Assembly (NCBI RefSeq): GCF_050563525.1
Contig: NZ_JBNXUN010000001.1
Span: forward strand, 846,012-910,011
Origin: Falsiroseomonas sp050563525
Lineage (GTDB): Bacteria; Pseudomonadota; Alphaproteobacteria; Acetobacterales; Acetobacteraceae
Reading direction: 5' to 3'
DNA length: 64,000 nt
Shown: positions 8,188-16,745 of the stretch, in pieces
Position numbering within the stretch: position 1 is the stretch's first letter
How the letters are laid out: every line of letters begins with the position of its first letter
The notes under the pieces: model-generated
Told to the model about the DNA's origin: nothing
The model's input: the letters and a program-made list of their open reading frames with translations, nothing else
Databases searched by the model: none
Made by a program: the position numbers and the translations under genes

Positions 8188-8601
8188 ATGCGATTCCGCG
8201 CCCTTTTCGCTGCCTTGCCGATCCTCCTCGCCGCCAGCGCGGCGACGGCTGAAGGTGTCTCGCCGCGACCCGAGGGCGGCTGGCGCGTCGAGTTCTCGCA
8301 GGGGCAGTCGGCGCTGAGCACGCGGGACCGGCACGCCCTGGCCGGCATCGCGCAGACCCTGGCGCCGATTCCCGCCGGCCGCATCACGGTGCAGGCGCAG
8401 GCCAGTGGGCCAGCGGACGATGCCTCGATCGCGCGGCGGCTGTCGCTGGCGCGCGCGGCGGCGGTGCGGGATGCGCTGGTGGCCGCGGGCCTGGTGGCGA
8501 CGCGGGTCGATATCCGCGCCCTCGGCCGGCTGGAACCGCCGGCCGACATTGCCGAGATCCTTCCGCCGGGCGTCCCGCGCGCCACACCGGGCACGAGGTA
8601 G
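8188..8601 (+). CDS. secreted OmpA-like domain protein
   Basis: A 137-residue protein with a clear signal peptide (MRFRALFAALPILLAASAATA, cleaved near 21) and the second half of an OmpA-type peptidoglycan-binding fold (LSTRDRHALAGIAQTL, then SIARRLSLARAAAVRDALVAAGL). It ends 4 bp before the MotA-like gene, and together with the MotB-like gene forms a three-gene envelope operon. The peptidoglycan-contacting Asp and Arg pair of canonical OmpA domains is not obvious, so binding is inferred. Confidence 0.7.
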   Translation: MRFRALFAALPILLAASAATAEGVSPRPEGGWRVEFSQGQSALSTRDRHALAGIAQTLAPIPAGRITVQAQASGPADDASIARRLSLARAAAVRDALVAAGLVATRVDIRALGRLEPPADIAEILPPGVPRATPGTR

Positions 8602-8605
8602 CCGC

Positions 8606-9742
8606 ATGACCAACCCGACCGTCTTCCTTTGGCGCATGCTCGCCTTCCTGGCGGCGGTGTCGCTGCTGGTCGGGCTGCTGTCGGGGGAGCTGGCCACGGC
8701 CTTCGCCGCCAACCCGATGCTGAACGGCGTCATCGCCGTGGTTCTGCTGCTCGGCATCGGCTGGAACATCCGGCAGGTCTTGGTGCTGACGGCGGAAGTC
8801 GAGTGGCTGGAGGCGTTCCGCAAGCCCGGTGCCACCGCCCCGCGCAAGCCGCCGCGCCTGCTGGCCGCAATGGCGAGCATGCTGGCGGGCCGGCGTTCCG
8901 AACGCCTGTCGCTGTCCGCCATGGCGATGCGCAGCGTGCTGGACGGTATTTCCTCCCGCCTCGATGAAAGCCGCGAGCTTTCGCGCTATGCGACGGGGCT
9001 GCTGATCTTCCTCGGCCTGCTCGGCACCTTCTGGGGGCTGCTGATGACCATCGCGGCGGTCTCCGACGTGATCGGCGGCATGTCGGTCGGCTCGGGCGAC
9101 ATCAATGCGATGTTCAACCAGTTGAAGACCGGGCTGGCGCAGCCGTTGCGCGGCATGTCCATCGCCTTCTCCTCCTCCATGCTGGGCCTTGCCGGAGCGC
9201 TGGTGCTGGGCTTCCTGGATCTCACAGCCGGGCAGGCGCAGAACCGCTTCTATTCGGAACTGGAGGATTGGCTGGCCGGCGCCACGCGGCTGTCCTCCGG
9301 CGCGCTGGGCAACGAGGGCGAAGGCTCCATGCCCGCCTATGTCCAGGCGCTGCTGGAGCAATCGGCCGAGAACATGGAGGAATTGCAGCGCGCCATCGGC
9401 CGTGGCGAGGATGGCCGGGCGCAGTCCAACCAGGCGCTGATGACGCTGACCGAGCGCCTGTCGATCCTGGCCGACCAGATGCGCGCGGCGCAGGTGCTGA
9501 TGTCGCGCATGGCGGAAAGCCAGTCCCAGCTGATCCCGACGCTGAAGAACATGGCGGATGCCAATGCGCATGGCGCGCTGGACGATGCCTCCCGCGGGCA
9601 TATCCGCAACCAGGAGCTCTACCTGGCCCGCATCCTGGAGGAGATGACCCAGGGACGCATGCAGGCCACCACCGAGATCCGCAACGAGATCAAGGTGCTG
9701 GCACGCACCATCGCGGCGTTGGCGGAAGACCCGTCGCGATGA
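8606..9742 (+). CDS. MotA/TolQ/ExbB-like inner-membrane channel protein
   Basis: A 378-residue membrane protein. Two helices lie near the start (about 9-30 and 40-58), a cytoplasmic stretch follows, and then two long helices (about 132-155 and 185-210) with the proton-channel signature LLGTFWGLLMTI and a downstream GMSIAFSSSMLGLAGALVLG typical of MotA/ExbB. The C-terminal 150 residues are predicted helical, perhaps a cytoplasmic coiled coil. It is 17 bp upstream of the MotB-like gene, its obvious partner in an ion-driven complex. It is not flagellar MotA: no flagellar gene is nearby. Confidence 0.8.
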   Translation: MTNPTVFLWRMLAFLAAVSLLVGLLSGELATAFAANPMLNGVIAVVLLLGIGWNIRQVLVLTAEVEWLEAFRKPGATAPRKPPRLLAAMASMLAGRRSERLSLSAMAMRSVLDGISSRLDESRELSRYATGLLIFLGLLGTFWGLLMTIAAVSDVIGGMSVGSGDINAMFNQLKTGLAQPLRGMSIAFSSSMLGLAGALVLGFLDLTAGQAQNRFYSELEDWLAGATRLSSGALGNEGEGSMPAYVQALLEQSAENMEELQRAIGRGEDGRAQSNQALMTLTERLSILADQMRAAQVLMSRMAESQSQLIPTLKNMADANAHGALDDASRGHIRNQELYLARILEEMTQGRMQATTEIRNEIKVLARTIAALAEDPSR

Positions 9743-9759
9743 TCCTGGCAGCCTGATCC

Positions 9760-12507
9760 ATGGCGTTGGGGGGTCGCCGGCGGCGGGGCGGTGGCGGGCT
9801 GGATGCCTGGCCGGGCTATGTGGATGCGCTCTCCACGCTGCTCATGGTCATCATCTTCGTGCTGCTAGTCTTCGTGCTGGGCCAGGGGTTTCTCTCGGTG
9901 GCGCTGTCCTCGCGGGACCGGGCGCTGGACCGGTTGAACCGGCAGGTCAGCGAATTGTCGGAACTGCTGTCGCTGGAACGCGGCCAGGCGGAGGAGCTGC
10001 GCGGCTCGCTCGGGCGGCTGACGGAGGATCTGCGGGTCGCCGTGGCGGCGCGGGATGTGGCGCTGGAGGGAGCCTCCGCGTTGCGCGAGGAGCGCGACCG
10101 GCTGGTGGGTGAGCGGGATGCGGCGCGCGGCGAGCGCTCCCGCCTTTCGGCGCGGCTTGCGGACCTGGAATTGTCGGCCCGCGATGGCTCGGCGCGCATC
10201 GCGGAGCTGGAGGGCCGGCTGGCGGAGGCGCAGGCACGGGCCGAGGCGGCGGGCGGCGACACCGCGCGCACCGTGCGCACGCTGACCGATGCGCAGCGGC
10301 TGCTCGCGGCGGAACGCGCCGCGCTGGAGGCGGTGCGGCGGGACCTGGCGACGGTGCGGGGCACCGTGGAGACTCTCGGTCGGGACCTGGCGGGTGAACG
10401 CTCGGCGCGGGAGGCCACAGCGCAGGACCTCGCCGTGCAGCAGCGGGAGGCACAGGCGCTGGCGCGCGACCTGGCGGCCGAACGCACGGTACGCGGCGCG
10501 ACGGAGGCCGAGCTGGCGGAGGCGCGGGCGCTGTCGGCGCGGGAGCTGGCGGCACGGCGGCAGGAGGCGGAGGGACTGGCGCGCGAGTTGGCGGCGGCGC
10601 GGGCGGTGCTGGAGGCGGCGCAGCGGGACGCGGCGGAGGCGCAGGGCTCGGCGCAGGCATTGTCGCGCGACCTGGCGGCGGAGCGCGCGGCGCGGCAGGC
10701 GACCGCGCAGGAACTGGCGCAGGCGCGCGCCACCGCGGCGCGGGACCTGGAGGAACGGCGGCGCGAGGCGGCGGCACTGGCGGCGGAACTGGCGCAGGCA
10801 CGGGCCGGGCTGGAGGCGGCGCGGCGCGACCTGGCGGCGCTGCGGGCGGAGGCCGAGCGGCTCGACCAGACCGTGACGGCGGACCGCGCGACGATCCAGG
10901 GCCGGCTGTCCGACATCGCCAGCCTGACGCAGCAGATCTCGGCCCTGCAGGCGCTGCGGGACCAGGTGGAACGCCAGGCGCAGCAGGCGCTGGCGCAGGC
11001 GGAGGGCGAGGCGCGGCAGCGGACCTCGGTGGAACAGGCGCGGGACGAGGCGCTGGCGCTGCTCCGAACTGAACAGGCGCGCGTGGCGCAGGCCGAACAG
11101 GGCCGGACCGCCGCGGCGCAACTGGCCTCGGAGGCCAATCGCCGAGCGGCGGAGGAGGAGCGGCGGCGGGCGGCGGCCGAGGCGCAGGCGGGCGAGTTCG
11201 GCCGGCTGTCCGAAAGCGCCCGCGCCCAGGTGGCGCTGCTGACCCGGCAGCTCGAAGCCTTGCGGGCAGAGATGTCCCGCGTCGCCGGCGCGCTGGATGC
11301 GGCGGAGGATGCCGGGCGGGACAAGGAGGCGCAGATCGTGGCGCTCGGCCAGCGTCTGAACGTGGCACTGGCGGCGCGGGTCGAGGAGTTGCAGCAATAT
11401 CGCTCCGACTTCTTCGGCCGGCTGCGGCGCGTGCTTGGCGAACGGCCGGAGGTGCGTATCGTCGGCGACCGCTTCGTGTTCCAGTCGGAGGTGCTGTTCC
11501 CGGTCGGATCGGCGGAGATGTCGCCGGCTGGGCAGCAGCAGATGCGGGAGCTGGGCACGGTGCTTCTGGAACTGTCGCGGCAGTTTCCGGCCGATCTCGG
11601 CTGGCTGCTACGCGTCGATGGGCATGCCGACCGCAGCCCGATCCGTGGCGGCGGGCGCAATGCGAACTGGGAATTGTCAGCGGCGCGGGCGCTGGCGGTG
11701 GCGCGGCTGCTGATCGACGCCGGGCTGCCGGCCAACCGAGTCGCCGCCGCCGCCTTCGGCGACACCCAGCCGCTGGATGACCGCGACACGCCCGACGCGC
11801 TGGCACGCAACCGGCGGATCGAGCTGCGGCTGGAGCCGGCCCCCACGGGTTCGCTGCCCCAGCGGGCCGCGGCCCCGGCGGCGCCGGACCTGCGGCGCGT
11901 CCTGGCGGAGGTCGCGCAGGGCCAGGCCTGCGCGCGACTTGCGGTGACTGGCGACGACCCGCCGCGCCTGACCGGCGTCGCCCGGCGTGCCGCCGAGCCG
12001 GCGCTGCGCGGTGCCCTGCAGGCGCGCGGCGCGCCGGCGGAGGCCCTGGCGGTGAGTGGCTTCGAGGGGCCGTATTGCGAGGTGTTGGCCGTGCTGCGCC
12101 AGGCACCGATGGAGGGCGGCCTGGGACTGGTGGGCAGCGGTCCGCAGCCGGATGGGGCGGCGCTGCGCTTCGACGTCGCCATGCCGGGCTGGGGCGGGCA
12201 GCTTGCACTCTACTATCTGTCCACCAGCGGCGAAGCGGTGCGACTGGACCAGCGCACAGGGTTGCCGGCAGGGGCGCGGCTTCGGCTCGGCGAGGCCGGC
12301 TCCGGTCCCTGGCTGGTGGAAGCGCCGTTCGGCACGGACATGGTGCTGGCTCTGGCGAGCGAGGGGCCGCTGCTCGCCGCCTCGCAGTCGCAAGTGCAAC
12401 CGGTGGCGGACTTCGCCGCGGCCCTGGCCTCGGCCATGGAGGCGGCGCGGCGGGAAGGGCGGCGGGTCGCGGCGCGGGCCATCGTCGTGCAGACGGTGCC
12501 GCGGTGA
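9760..12507 (+). CDS. MotB/OmpA-like protein with giant coiled coil
   Basis: A 915-residue protein. A single N-terminal helix (about 20-45, WPGYVDALSTLLMVIIFVL) carries Asp22 where MotB and TolR keep their proton-binding Asp. Residues about 50-545 are one Ala/Arg/Glu-rich coiled coil with repeated LARDLAAER/ARQATAQELAQ units. An OmpA-type peptidoglycan-binding domain follows (about 563-693; VLFPVGSAEMSPAG, VDGHADRSPI, RALAVARLLIDAGL, RNRRIELRLE-like end). The last 200 residues end in a DUF4384-like segment (GPWLVEAPFGTDMVLALASEGPL, quoted in part). The coil would reach about 70 nm if continuous, far beyond a normal MotB. A force-transmitting envelope machine is inferred. Confidence 0.78.
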   Translation: MALGGRRRRGGGGLDAWPGYVDALSTLLMVIIFVLLVFVLGQGFLSVALSSRDRALDRLNRQVSELSELLSLERGQAEELRGSLGRLTEDLRVAVAARDVALEGASALREERDRLVGERDAARGERSRLSARLADLELSARDGSARIAELEGRLAEAQARAEAAGGDTARTVRTLTDAQRLLAAERAALEAVRRDLATVRGTVETLGRDLAGERSAREATAQDLAVQQREAQALARDLAAERTVRGATEAELAEARALSARELAARRQEAEGLARELAAARAVLEAAQRDAAEAQGSAQALSRDLAAERAARQATAQELAQARATAARDLEERRREAAALAAELAQARAGLEAARRDLAALRAEAERLDQTVTADRATIQGRLSDIASLTQQISALQALRDQVERQAQQALAQAEGEARQRTSVEQARDEALALLRTEQARVAQAEQGRTAAAQLASEANRRAAEEERRRAAAEAQAGEFGRLSESARAQVALLTRQLEALRAEMSRVAGALDAAEDAGRDKEAQIVALGQRLNVALAARVEELQQYRSDFFGRLRRVLGERPEVRIVGDRFVFQSEVLFPVGSAEMSPAGQQQMRELGTVLLELSRQFPADLGWLLRVDGHADRSPIRGGGRNANWELSAARALAVARLLIDAGLPANRVAAAAFGDTQPLDDRDTPDALARNRRIELRLEPAPTGSLPQRAAAPAAPDLRRVLAEVAQGQACARLAVTGDDPPRLTGVARRAAEPALRGALQARGAPAEALAVSGFEGPYCEVLAVLRQAPMEGGLGLVGSGPQPDGAALRFDVAMPGWGGQLALYYLSTSGEAVRLDQRTGLPAGARLRLGEAGSGPWLVEAPFGTDMVLALASEGPLLAASQSQVQPVADFAAALASAMEAARREGRRVAARAIVVQTVPR

Positions 12508-13211
12508 TGGGCCAGGCGATCGGGCGAGTCACCGCCCTCACCCGCTTTCCCGTCAAGTCCATGGCGGGCGAGGCGCTGGAGGCGGCCGAGTTGCGCTGGT
12601 CCGGGCTGGCGGGCGACCGGCAGTACAGCTTCCTGCGTAGCACCAGCCGCAGCCATTTCCCCTGGCTGACGGGACGCCAGGTTCCGGGGCTGGTGCGCCA
12701 TGCGGCGCGCTACCTGGAGCCCGGGAGCCTGCGGACTTCGCCCGTCGAGGTGACCGACCCCGACGGGCGCGCCATGGCGCTTGATGATCCGGCGCTGGCG
12801 GAAGCCCTGGCGGCGGAGGCCGGGGAGCCGGTGGCGCTGCTGCATCTCGGCCGCGGCGCTTATGATTCGATGCCGGTCTCGCTGGTGACGACGGGCAGCC
12901 TGGCGCGGCTCGATGCGGCGCATGGAACAGCACTGGATACGCGGCGCTTCCGCATCAACATCGTCATCGAGAGCGAGGCGGAGGAAGCCGGCTGGCAGTC
13001 CCGCCGCATCGCCATCGGCGAAGCGGAGCTGATGGTCAGCGGGCCGGCGCCGCGCTGCGCCATGGTCACCATCTGCCCCGATACGGCGCGGCGCGATGCC
13101 ACCGTGCTGCGGACCGTGGCGGAGCATTTCGGCAACGACCTCGGCATCTATGCCGCCACCGCACGCTGCGGGCCGATCAAGGTTGGCGATGCAGTGCGGC
13201 TGATGGATTGA
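12507..13211 (+). CDS. MOSC domain protein
   Basis: A 234-residue protein with a MOSC N-terminal beta barrel (VTALTRFPVKSMAGE) and MOSC domain. Its conserved Cys region reads GPAPRCAMVTICPDTA, where the first Cys matches the residue that binds molybdenum cofactor sulfur in the family. Such proteins act in molybdenum-cofactor sulfur transfer or N-hydroxylated compound reduction (as in YcbX, MARC). The start shares one base with the stop of the MotB-like gene (TGATG), so it is translationally linked to that operon, though no functional link is evident. Confidence 0.85.
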   Translation: MGQAIGRVTALTRFPVKSMAGEALEAAELRWSGLAGDRQYSFLRSTSRSHFPWLTGRQVPGLVRHAARYLEPGSLRTSPVEVTDPDGRAMALDDPALAEALAAEAGEPVALLHLGRGAYDSMPVSLVTTGSLARLDAAHGTALDTRRFRINIVIESEAEEAGWQSRRIAIGEAELMVSGPAPRCAMVTICPDTARRDATVLRTVAEHFGNDLGIYAATARCGPIKVGDAVRLMD

Positions 13212-13238
13212 GACAGGATCTTCAAACGGATGCCGCCC

Positions 13239-13871
13239 ATGTCCACCCTGCACATCGTCGACCACGCCCTGCTGGCGCACCGCCTGGCGGAGCTGCGCGA
13301 TGCGGCCACCCCCTCCCCGCGCTTCCGCAAGCTGCTGGCGGAGATCGGCGCGATCCTGACCCTGGAGGCCACCCGCGACCTGCCGACGGAGCTGCGCGCT
13401 GTCACCACGCCGCTGGTGCGGATGGACCACCGGATGCTGGCTGCGCCGGAGCCGGTGTTGGTCGCGGTGCTGCGCGCCGGGCTCGGGTTGATGGAGGGTG
13501 GCATGCAGGTGCTGCCGGAAGCCCCAGTCGGCCATGTCGGCCTGGTGCGGGACGAGCATACGCTGAAGCCGAGCCAGTACATGCTGCGGATGCCGCCGGA
13601 AGTCCGCACCCGCGGCGCCATCCTGTTCGACCCGATGCTGGCGACCGGTGGCAGCGCCGTGGCGGCGGTGCAGCGGGTGAAGGAGGCCGGCGCGCCGCAT
13701 CTGCGCTTCGTCTGCGTGGTGGCGGCGCCGGAAGGGGTGGCGCGGCTGGCCGCGGCGCATCCGGACGTGCCGATCTACACCGCCGCGCTGGACGAGAAGC
13801 TGGACCACCGCGGCTTCATCGTGCCGGGCCTCGGCGATGCCGGGGACCGCTGCTTCGGCACGGTGGAGTAG
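13239..13871 (+). CDS. upp: uracil phosphoribosyltransferase
   Basis: Salvages uracil to UMP with PRPP. The 210-residue protein has the family N-terminus (HIVDHALLAHRLAELRD), TPSPRFRKLLAEIG, and the PRPP-binding loop ILFDPMLATGGSAVAAV near residue 130. The C-terminal uracil-binding segment (YTAALDEKLDHRGFIVPGLGDAGDR) is intact. An in-frame ATG lies 9 nt upstream (13230); 13239 is preferred because ACGGA lies 8 nt before it and the protein then matches the usual length. It converges with the DUF1491 gene with a 4-bp gap. Confidence 0.93.
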   Translation: MSTLHIVDHALLAHRLAELRDAATPSPRFRKLLAEIGAILTLEATRDLPTELRAVTTPLVRMDHRMLAAPEPVLVAVLRAGLGLMEGGMQVLPEAPVGHVGLVRDEHTLKPSQYMLRMPPEVRTRGAILFDPMLATGGSAVAAVQRVKEAGAPHLRFVCVVAAPEGVARLAAAHPDVPIYTAALDEKLDHRGFIVPGLGDAGDRCFGTVE

Positions 13872-13875
13872 GCGA

Positions 13876-14208
13876 TCAGATCAGCCGGGCCTCGAAGGGC
13901 GGCTTCAGGTCGGGCGCATCGAATTCCACCACCCACAGATCGGGGTCGCGCTGCACCTGGCGCTCGACATAGGCATCGGCCGTAGGCTGGTCCACCGGGG
14001 CGGTGCCGGTGCCGCGCATCCAGGCGGGGCGGCCTTCGGCATCACGGACCTGCGACAGCACCATCATCTCGTTGCGGGCGCGCAGCACGCACAGGATGCC
14101 ACCCGCATCCGGGTCGCCCTTGCGCAGCACAGCCCCTGACCGGCCGGCGATATCTGACAGGCGCAGGGCCATGGAAACCCATATGCCTGCCTTAACCTTC
14201 GGTTCCAT
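13876..14208 (-). CDS. DUF1491 family protein
   Basis: A 110-residue protein of the alphaproteobacterial DUF1491 family, function unknown. Recognisable parts are VKAGIWVSMALRLSDIAG, LRKGDPDAGGILCVL and DLWVVEFDAPD near the C-terminus. The longer reading frame that starts at 14322 lacks family similarity over its first 38 residues, so the ATG at 14208 is used. It is convergent with upp and divergent from the 74-residue gene. Confidence 0.75.
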   Translation of the reverse strand: MEPKVKAGIWVSMALRLSDIAGRSGAVLRKGDPDAGGILCVLRARNEMMVLSQVRDAEGRPAWMRGTGTAPVDQPTADAYVERQVQRDPDLWVVEFDAPDLKPPFEARLI

Positions 14209-14310
14209 GCGCCGGATAATCTGCCCATGGCCGGGGCGGCGCAACCCACGGCGCGGTGCTTCAGCCGCCGCAGCAAAGGTGCGGCCGAACACCATCTTGC
14301 GAAGCCCTCG

Positions 14311-14333
14311 CCGCCGCGCCATTGACGCGGCGG
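14311..14333. promoter_or_regulatory. 8-bp hairpin just before a ribosome binding site
   Basis: CCGCCGCG-CCATTGA-CGCGGCGG, perfect 8-bp arms and a 7-nt loop, ending 1 bp before the GGAGAG ribosome binding site of the 74-residue gene at 14350. It could act as an operator dyad or influence translation; neither is shown. Confidence 0.35.
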
Positions 14334-14349
14334 ACGGAGAGACCTCGCC

Positions 14350-14574
14350 ATGGCGAAGACGCAGGAATTGACCGAAGGGCAGCGCGCCTATGAGGCGCGG
14401 AGGGCGGCGAAGGCCGGGGTCAGCCTCGACAAGTGGCTGGCCGAGAAGGACCGGCGAATCCGCGCCGAGGAAGCTGCCGCGGCGAAGCTGGCCGCGGCCG
14501 AAAAGCCGGCGGAGCCCGAGAAGAAGGGCTGGTTCGGTCGGCTGATGGACCGCGCCAACAAGCCCATCAAGTAG
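14350..14574 (+). CDS. small charged hypothetical protein
   Basis: A 74-residue protein without recognised family. It is strongly charged and helical: TEGQRAYEARRAAKAGVSLDKWLAEKDRR is followed by an Ala/Glu/Lys run and a C-terminal GWFGRLMDRANKPIK. There is no signal peptide or membrane segment. GGAGAG lies 9 nt before the ATG and a hairpin lies before that. Similar short proteins occur downstream of housekeeping genes in Rhodospirillales, but I cannot assign a role. Confidence 0.65.
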   Translation: MAKTQELTEGQRAYEARRAAKAGVSLDKWLAEKDRRIRAEEAAAAKLAAAEKPAEPEKKGWFGRLMDRANKPIK

Positions 14575-14583
14575 CTCCCGCCC

Positions 14584-15174
14584 CTACAGCATCCGCAGCA
14601 GCGTGCCGTCGCGCCGGATGGCGTGGTGGTAGATGGCGCCGCCGATATGCGCGGCCAGCAGCAGCGGGAAGGTCCAGCCGAGCAGGCTGTGCATCCAGTG
14701 CAGCACGCCTGCCAGGGCCGGCGCGGCTTCCATGAACTTCGGCAGGTCGATGAAGCCGAGGAAGGCGGTGGCGCCCTGCATGGGGAAGCCATAGGCATTG
14801 GTGGTGAAGAAGCCGAGCAGTGGCTGGATGATCAGCGCCGCGTACAGCGCGTGGTGCACGAAGGCCGCTGCGCGGCGCTGCGCCGCCGGCACGTGGTCCG
14901 GCAGGACCGGCGCCTTGCTGAAGCCGCGCCAGGCGAGGCGCGCCAGGCTCAGGCCGAGGATCAGCAGGCCGAGGCTCTCATGCAGCGCGTAGAAGGGCAT
15001 CTTGGCGTCATCCTTCATGAAGCGGATGACCAGCCCCGTCAGCAGCGCCAGGAACAGCAGCGGCACCGTCAGCCAGTGGAACCACTTGGCCAGCCGCGAA
15101 TACTGGCCGTCGGGGTGCAGCGTGTCCCGCCCCTTGATGGGCGCCTGCATCGGCGTCTCCGTCGCCAGGTCCAT
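14584..15174 (-). CDS. cytochrome b561 family protein
   Basis: A 196-residue four-helix di-heme membrane protein. Heme-ligand histidines are visible in AKWFHWLTVPL (helix 1), FYALHESLGLL (helix 2), AFVHHALYAAL (helix 3) and LHWMHSLLGW/LLLAAHIGGAIYHHAI (helix 4). Prokaryotic b561 proteins pass electrons between quinols and periplasmic acceptors, including superoxide in CybB. GGGAGG lies about 11 nt upstream of the ATG at 15174; a second Met eight residues in is possible. The gene is divergent from the 306-residue unknown gene at 15242. Confidence 0.87.
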   Translation of the reverse strand: MDLATETPMQAPIKGRDTLHPDGQYSRLAKWFHWLTVPLLFLALLTGLVIRFMKDDAKMPFYALHESLGLLILGLSLARLAWRGFSKAPVLPDHVPAAQRRAAAFVHHALYAALIIQPLLGFFTTNAYGFPMQGATAFLGFIDLPKFMEAAPALAGVLHWMHSLLGWTFPLLLAAHIGGAIYHHAIRRDGTLLRML

Positions 15175-15241
15175 GCGCAGCCTGCCTCCCGTTCGGGCCG
15201 CGACTATGGCACGCCGGCCGGCGATCCATGAAAGCGAAACC

Positions 15242-16162
15242 ATGATCGCGGCGCATGCGGATTGGAGCATCGCGCCAGGCAAGCGCTGGATGGCGGTGGC
15301 GCGGCGGCAGGGCGGAGGCTGGCAGGCGGAGGCGCCAAGGCCGGTCGGCGACACCGCACGCCTGCTGCCGGACCTCCTCGTCCCGGGTCTGCCGGTGGCG
15401 CTGGGGCTGGACCTGCCGCTTGGCGTGCCGCGGGACTGGGCGGCGCTGCGGCCGGAGGCGGATTTCCCGGTCTTTCTGGCGGGGCTGGTCGATGATCCGG
15501 GCTTCTTCCGTGTCGCGGCGACGCTGGCGGAGGTCGCGGCCACCCGGCCCTTCTACCCGGCGCGCGGCATCAAGGGGATGACCCGGGCGGGCCATGCGGC
15601 GGCGCTCGGCCTGGCCGGGCCGCAATCCCTGTCGCGGCTGTGCGACCGGGCGACGGCGACGCGGCCGGCGGGGGCGCCGGTGTTCTGGACGCTGGGCGCC
15701 AATCAATCGGGCAAGGCGGCGATTGCGGCGTGGCGGGACTGGATTGCGCCGGCACTCGCGGCCGGCGCGCCGGTTGCGCTGTGGCCCTTCGCCGGCGGGC
15801 TGCATGCGCTGCTGGCGCCGGGCCGCGTGGTGCTGGCCGAGGTCTACCCGGCGGAGGCGCTGCGCCAGCTCGGCCTGCGGCTGGCCGGCAGCAAGCGGAT
15901 GCAGGCGCCGCGCAGGGCGATGGCGGCGGCGCTGAGGGCAGTGATGGCGCGTCTGCGGGTGGACCCCTCCCCGACCCTTGCCGCCGTCATTGCCGATGGC
16001 TTCGGCGCCGATGCGGCGGGGGAGGATCGGCTGGATTGCGTGCTCGGCCTGCTGGCGCTGGTCGCAGTGCTGGATGGGGCGCGGCCGGACCATGTGCCGG
16101 ACGACCCCTGGGTGCGGCGCTGGGAAGGCTGGGTGCTGGGGCAGACCGACCTGCCGCGATGA
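15242..16162 (+). CDS. hypothetical protein (DUF429-like features)
   Basis: A 306-residue soluble protein. The opening (AADWSIAPGKRWMAVA; strictly AHADWSIAPGKRW) and the later ARGIKGMTRAGHAAALGL and VLAEVYPAEALRQLGL resemble the RNase H-like DUF429 fold, in which an Asp near the N-terminus and a tyrosine-rich EVYPA motif recur. DRLDCVLGLLALVAVLDGA near the end fits the same family. I treat this as a tentative assignment; no catalytic activity is established. It overlaps no neighbour and lies 58 bp before the DUF421 gene. Confidence 0.6.
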   Translation: MIAAHADWSIAPGKRWMAVARRQGGGWQAEAPRPVGDTARLLPDLLVPGLPVALGLDLPLGVPRDWAALRPEADFPVFLAGLVDDPGFFRVAATLAEVAATRPFYPARGIKGMTRAGHAAALGLAGPQSLSRLCDRATATRPAGAPVFWTLGANQSGKAAIAAWRDWIAPALAAGAPVALWPFAGGLHALLAPGRVVLAEVYPAEALRQLGLRLAGSKRMQAPRRAMAAALRAVMARLRVDPSPTLAAVIADGFGADAAGEDRLDCVLGLLALVAVLDGARPDHVPDDPWVRRWEGWVLGQTDLPR

Positions 16163-16220
16163 CAGGCGCCCGGAGCGAAACCGGCATCGCGCGCGTTGTC
16201 CGTCTGCCACCCGATCGCAG

Positions 16221-16745
16221 ATGGAGCCGCCCCCGGTGTTGTTCGAAAGTTGGTTCGGGCTCCTGCGCGTGCTGGTGGTCGGCACGTTGGCCTATGCGGC
16301 GCTGGTCCTGCTGCTGCGGGTCTCGGGCAAGCGCACGCTGGCGAAGCTGGATGCCTTCGACCTGATCGTCAACGTGGCCCTCGGCTCGACGCTGGCGACG
16401 GTGCTGCTGAGCAAGTCCGTCGCCCTGGCGGAGGGATTGGCCGCCTTCGCGCTGCTGGCGGGACTGCAATATGCGGTGGCGTGGCTGTCAGTGCGGTCAC
16501 CGCGCTTCAGCGACCTGGTGAAGTCCGAACCGACGCTGCTGCTGCATCGCGGCCGGTTCCTGGAGGGCGCGATGCGGGCACAGCGAGTGACGCGGGCGGA
16601 AATCCTGGCCGCCTTGCGCAGCTCCGGGGCGGCCGAGCCGGGACAGGTGGCGGCGGTCGTGCTGGAAACCGACGGCAGCCTGAGCATCGTCCAGGGCTCC
16701 GCCAGTGGCGCAGGTGCGCTGGAAGGCGTCGGTGGCTCCCGCTAG
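16221..16745 (+). CDS. DUF421 (YetF-like) membrane protein
   Basis: A 174-residue protein with three N-terminal transmembrane helices (about 14-35, 48-70, 73-92; VLLLRVSGKRTLAKLDAFDLIVNVALGS in part) and a small cytoplasmic C-terminal domain (SEPTLLLHRGRFLEGAMRAQRVTRAEI). This is the standard DUF421/YetF architecture, function unknown. Its TAG stop shares the CTAG palindrome with the stop of the convergent ketopantoate reductase gene, so the two coding regions overlap by 4 bp at their ends. Confidence 0.82.
   Translation: MEPPPVLFESWFGLLRVLVVGTLAYAALVLLLRVSGKRTLAKLDAFDLIVNVALGSTLATVLLSKSVALAEGLAAFALLAGLQYAVAWLSVRSPRFSDLVKSEPTLLLHRGRFLEGAMRAQRVTRAEILAALRSSGAAEPGQVAAVVLETDGSLSIVQGSASGAGALEGVGGSR

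Noticed and set aside
10400..10870. DNA repeat array or CRISPR-like region
   Set aside because: The repetition comes from coiled-coil codons (LARDLAAER-like units); repeats are degenerate and in frame, with no spacers.
8606..12507. Zorya anti-phage system
   Set aside because: A MotA/MotB-like pair is present, but the long tail is on the MotB-like partner and no ZorC, ZorD or ZorE homologue follows.
9816..12643. Long minus-strand frames opposite the MotB-like gene
   Set aside because: Products are Ser/Arg/Ala or Pro-rich mirror frames of a repetitive coiled coil.
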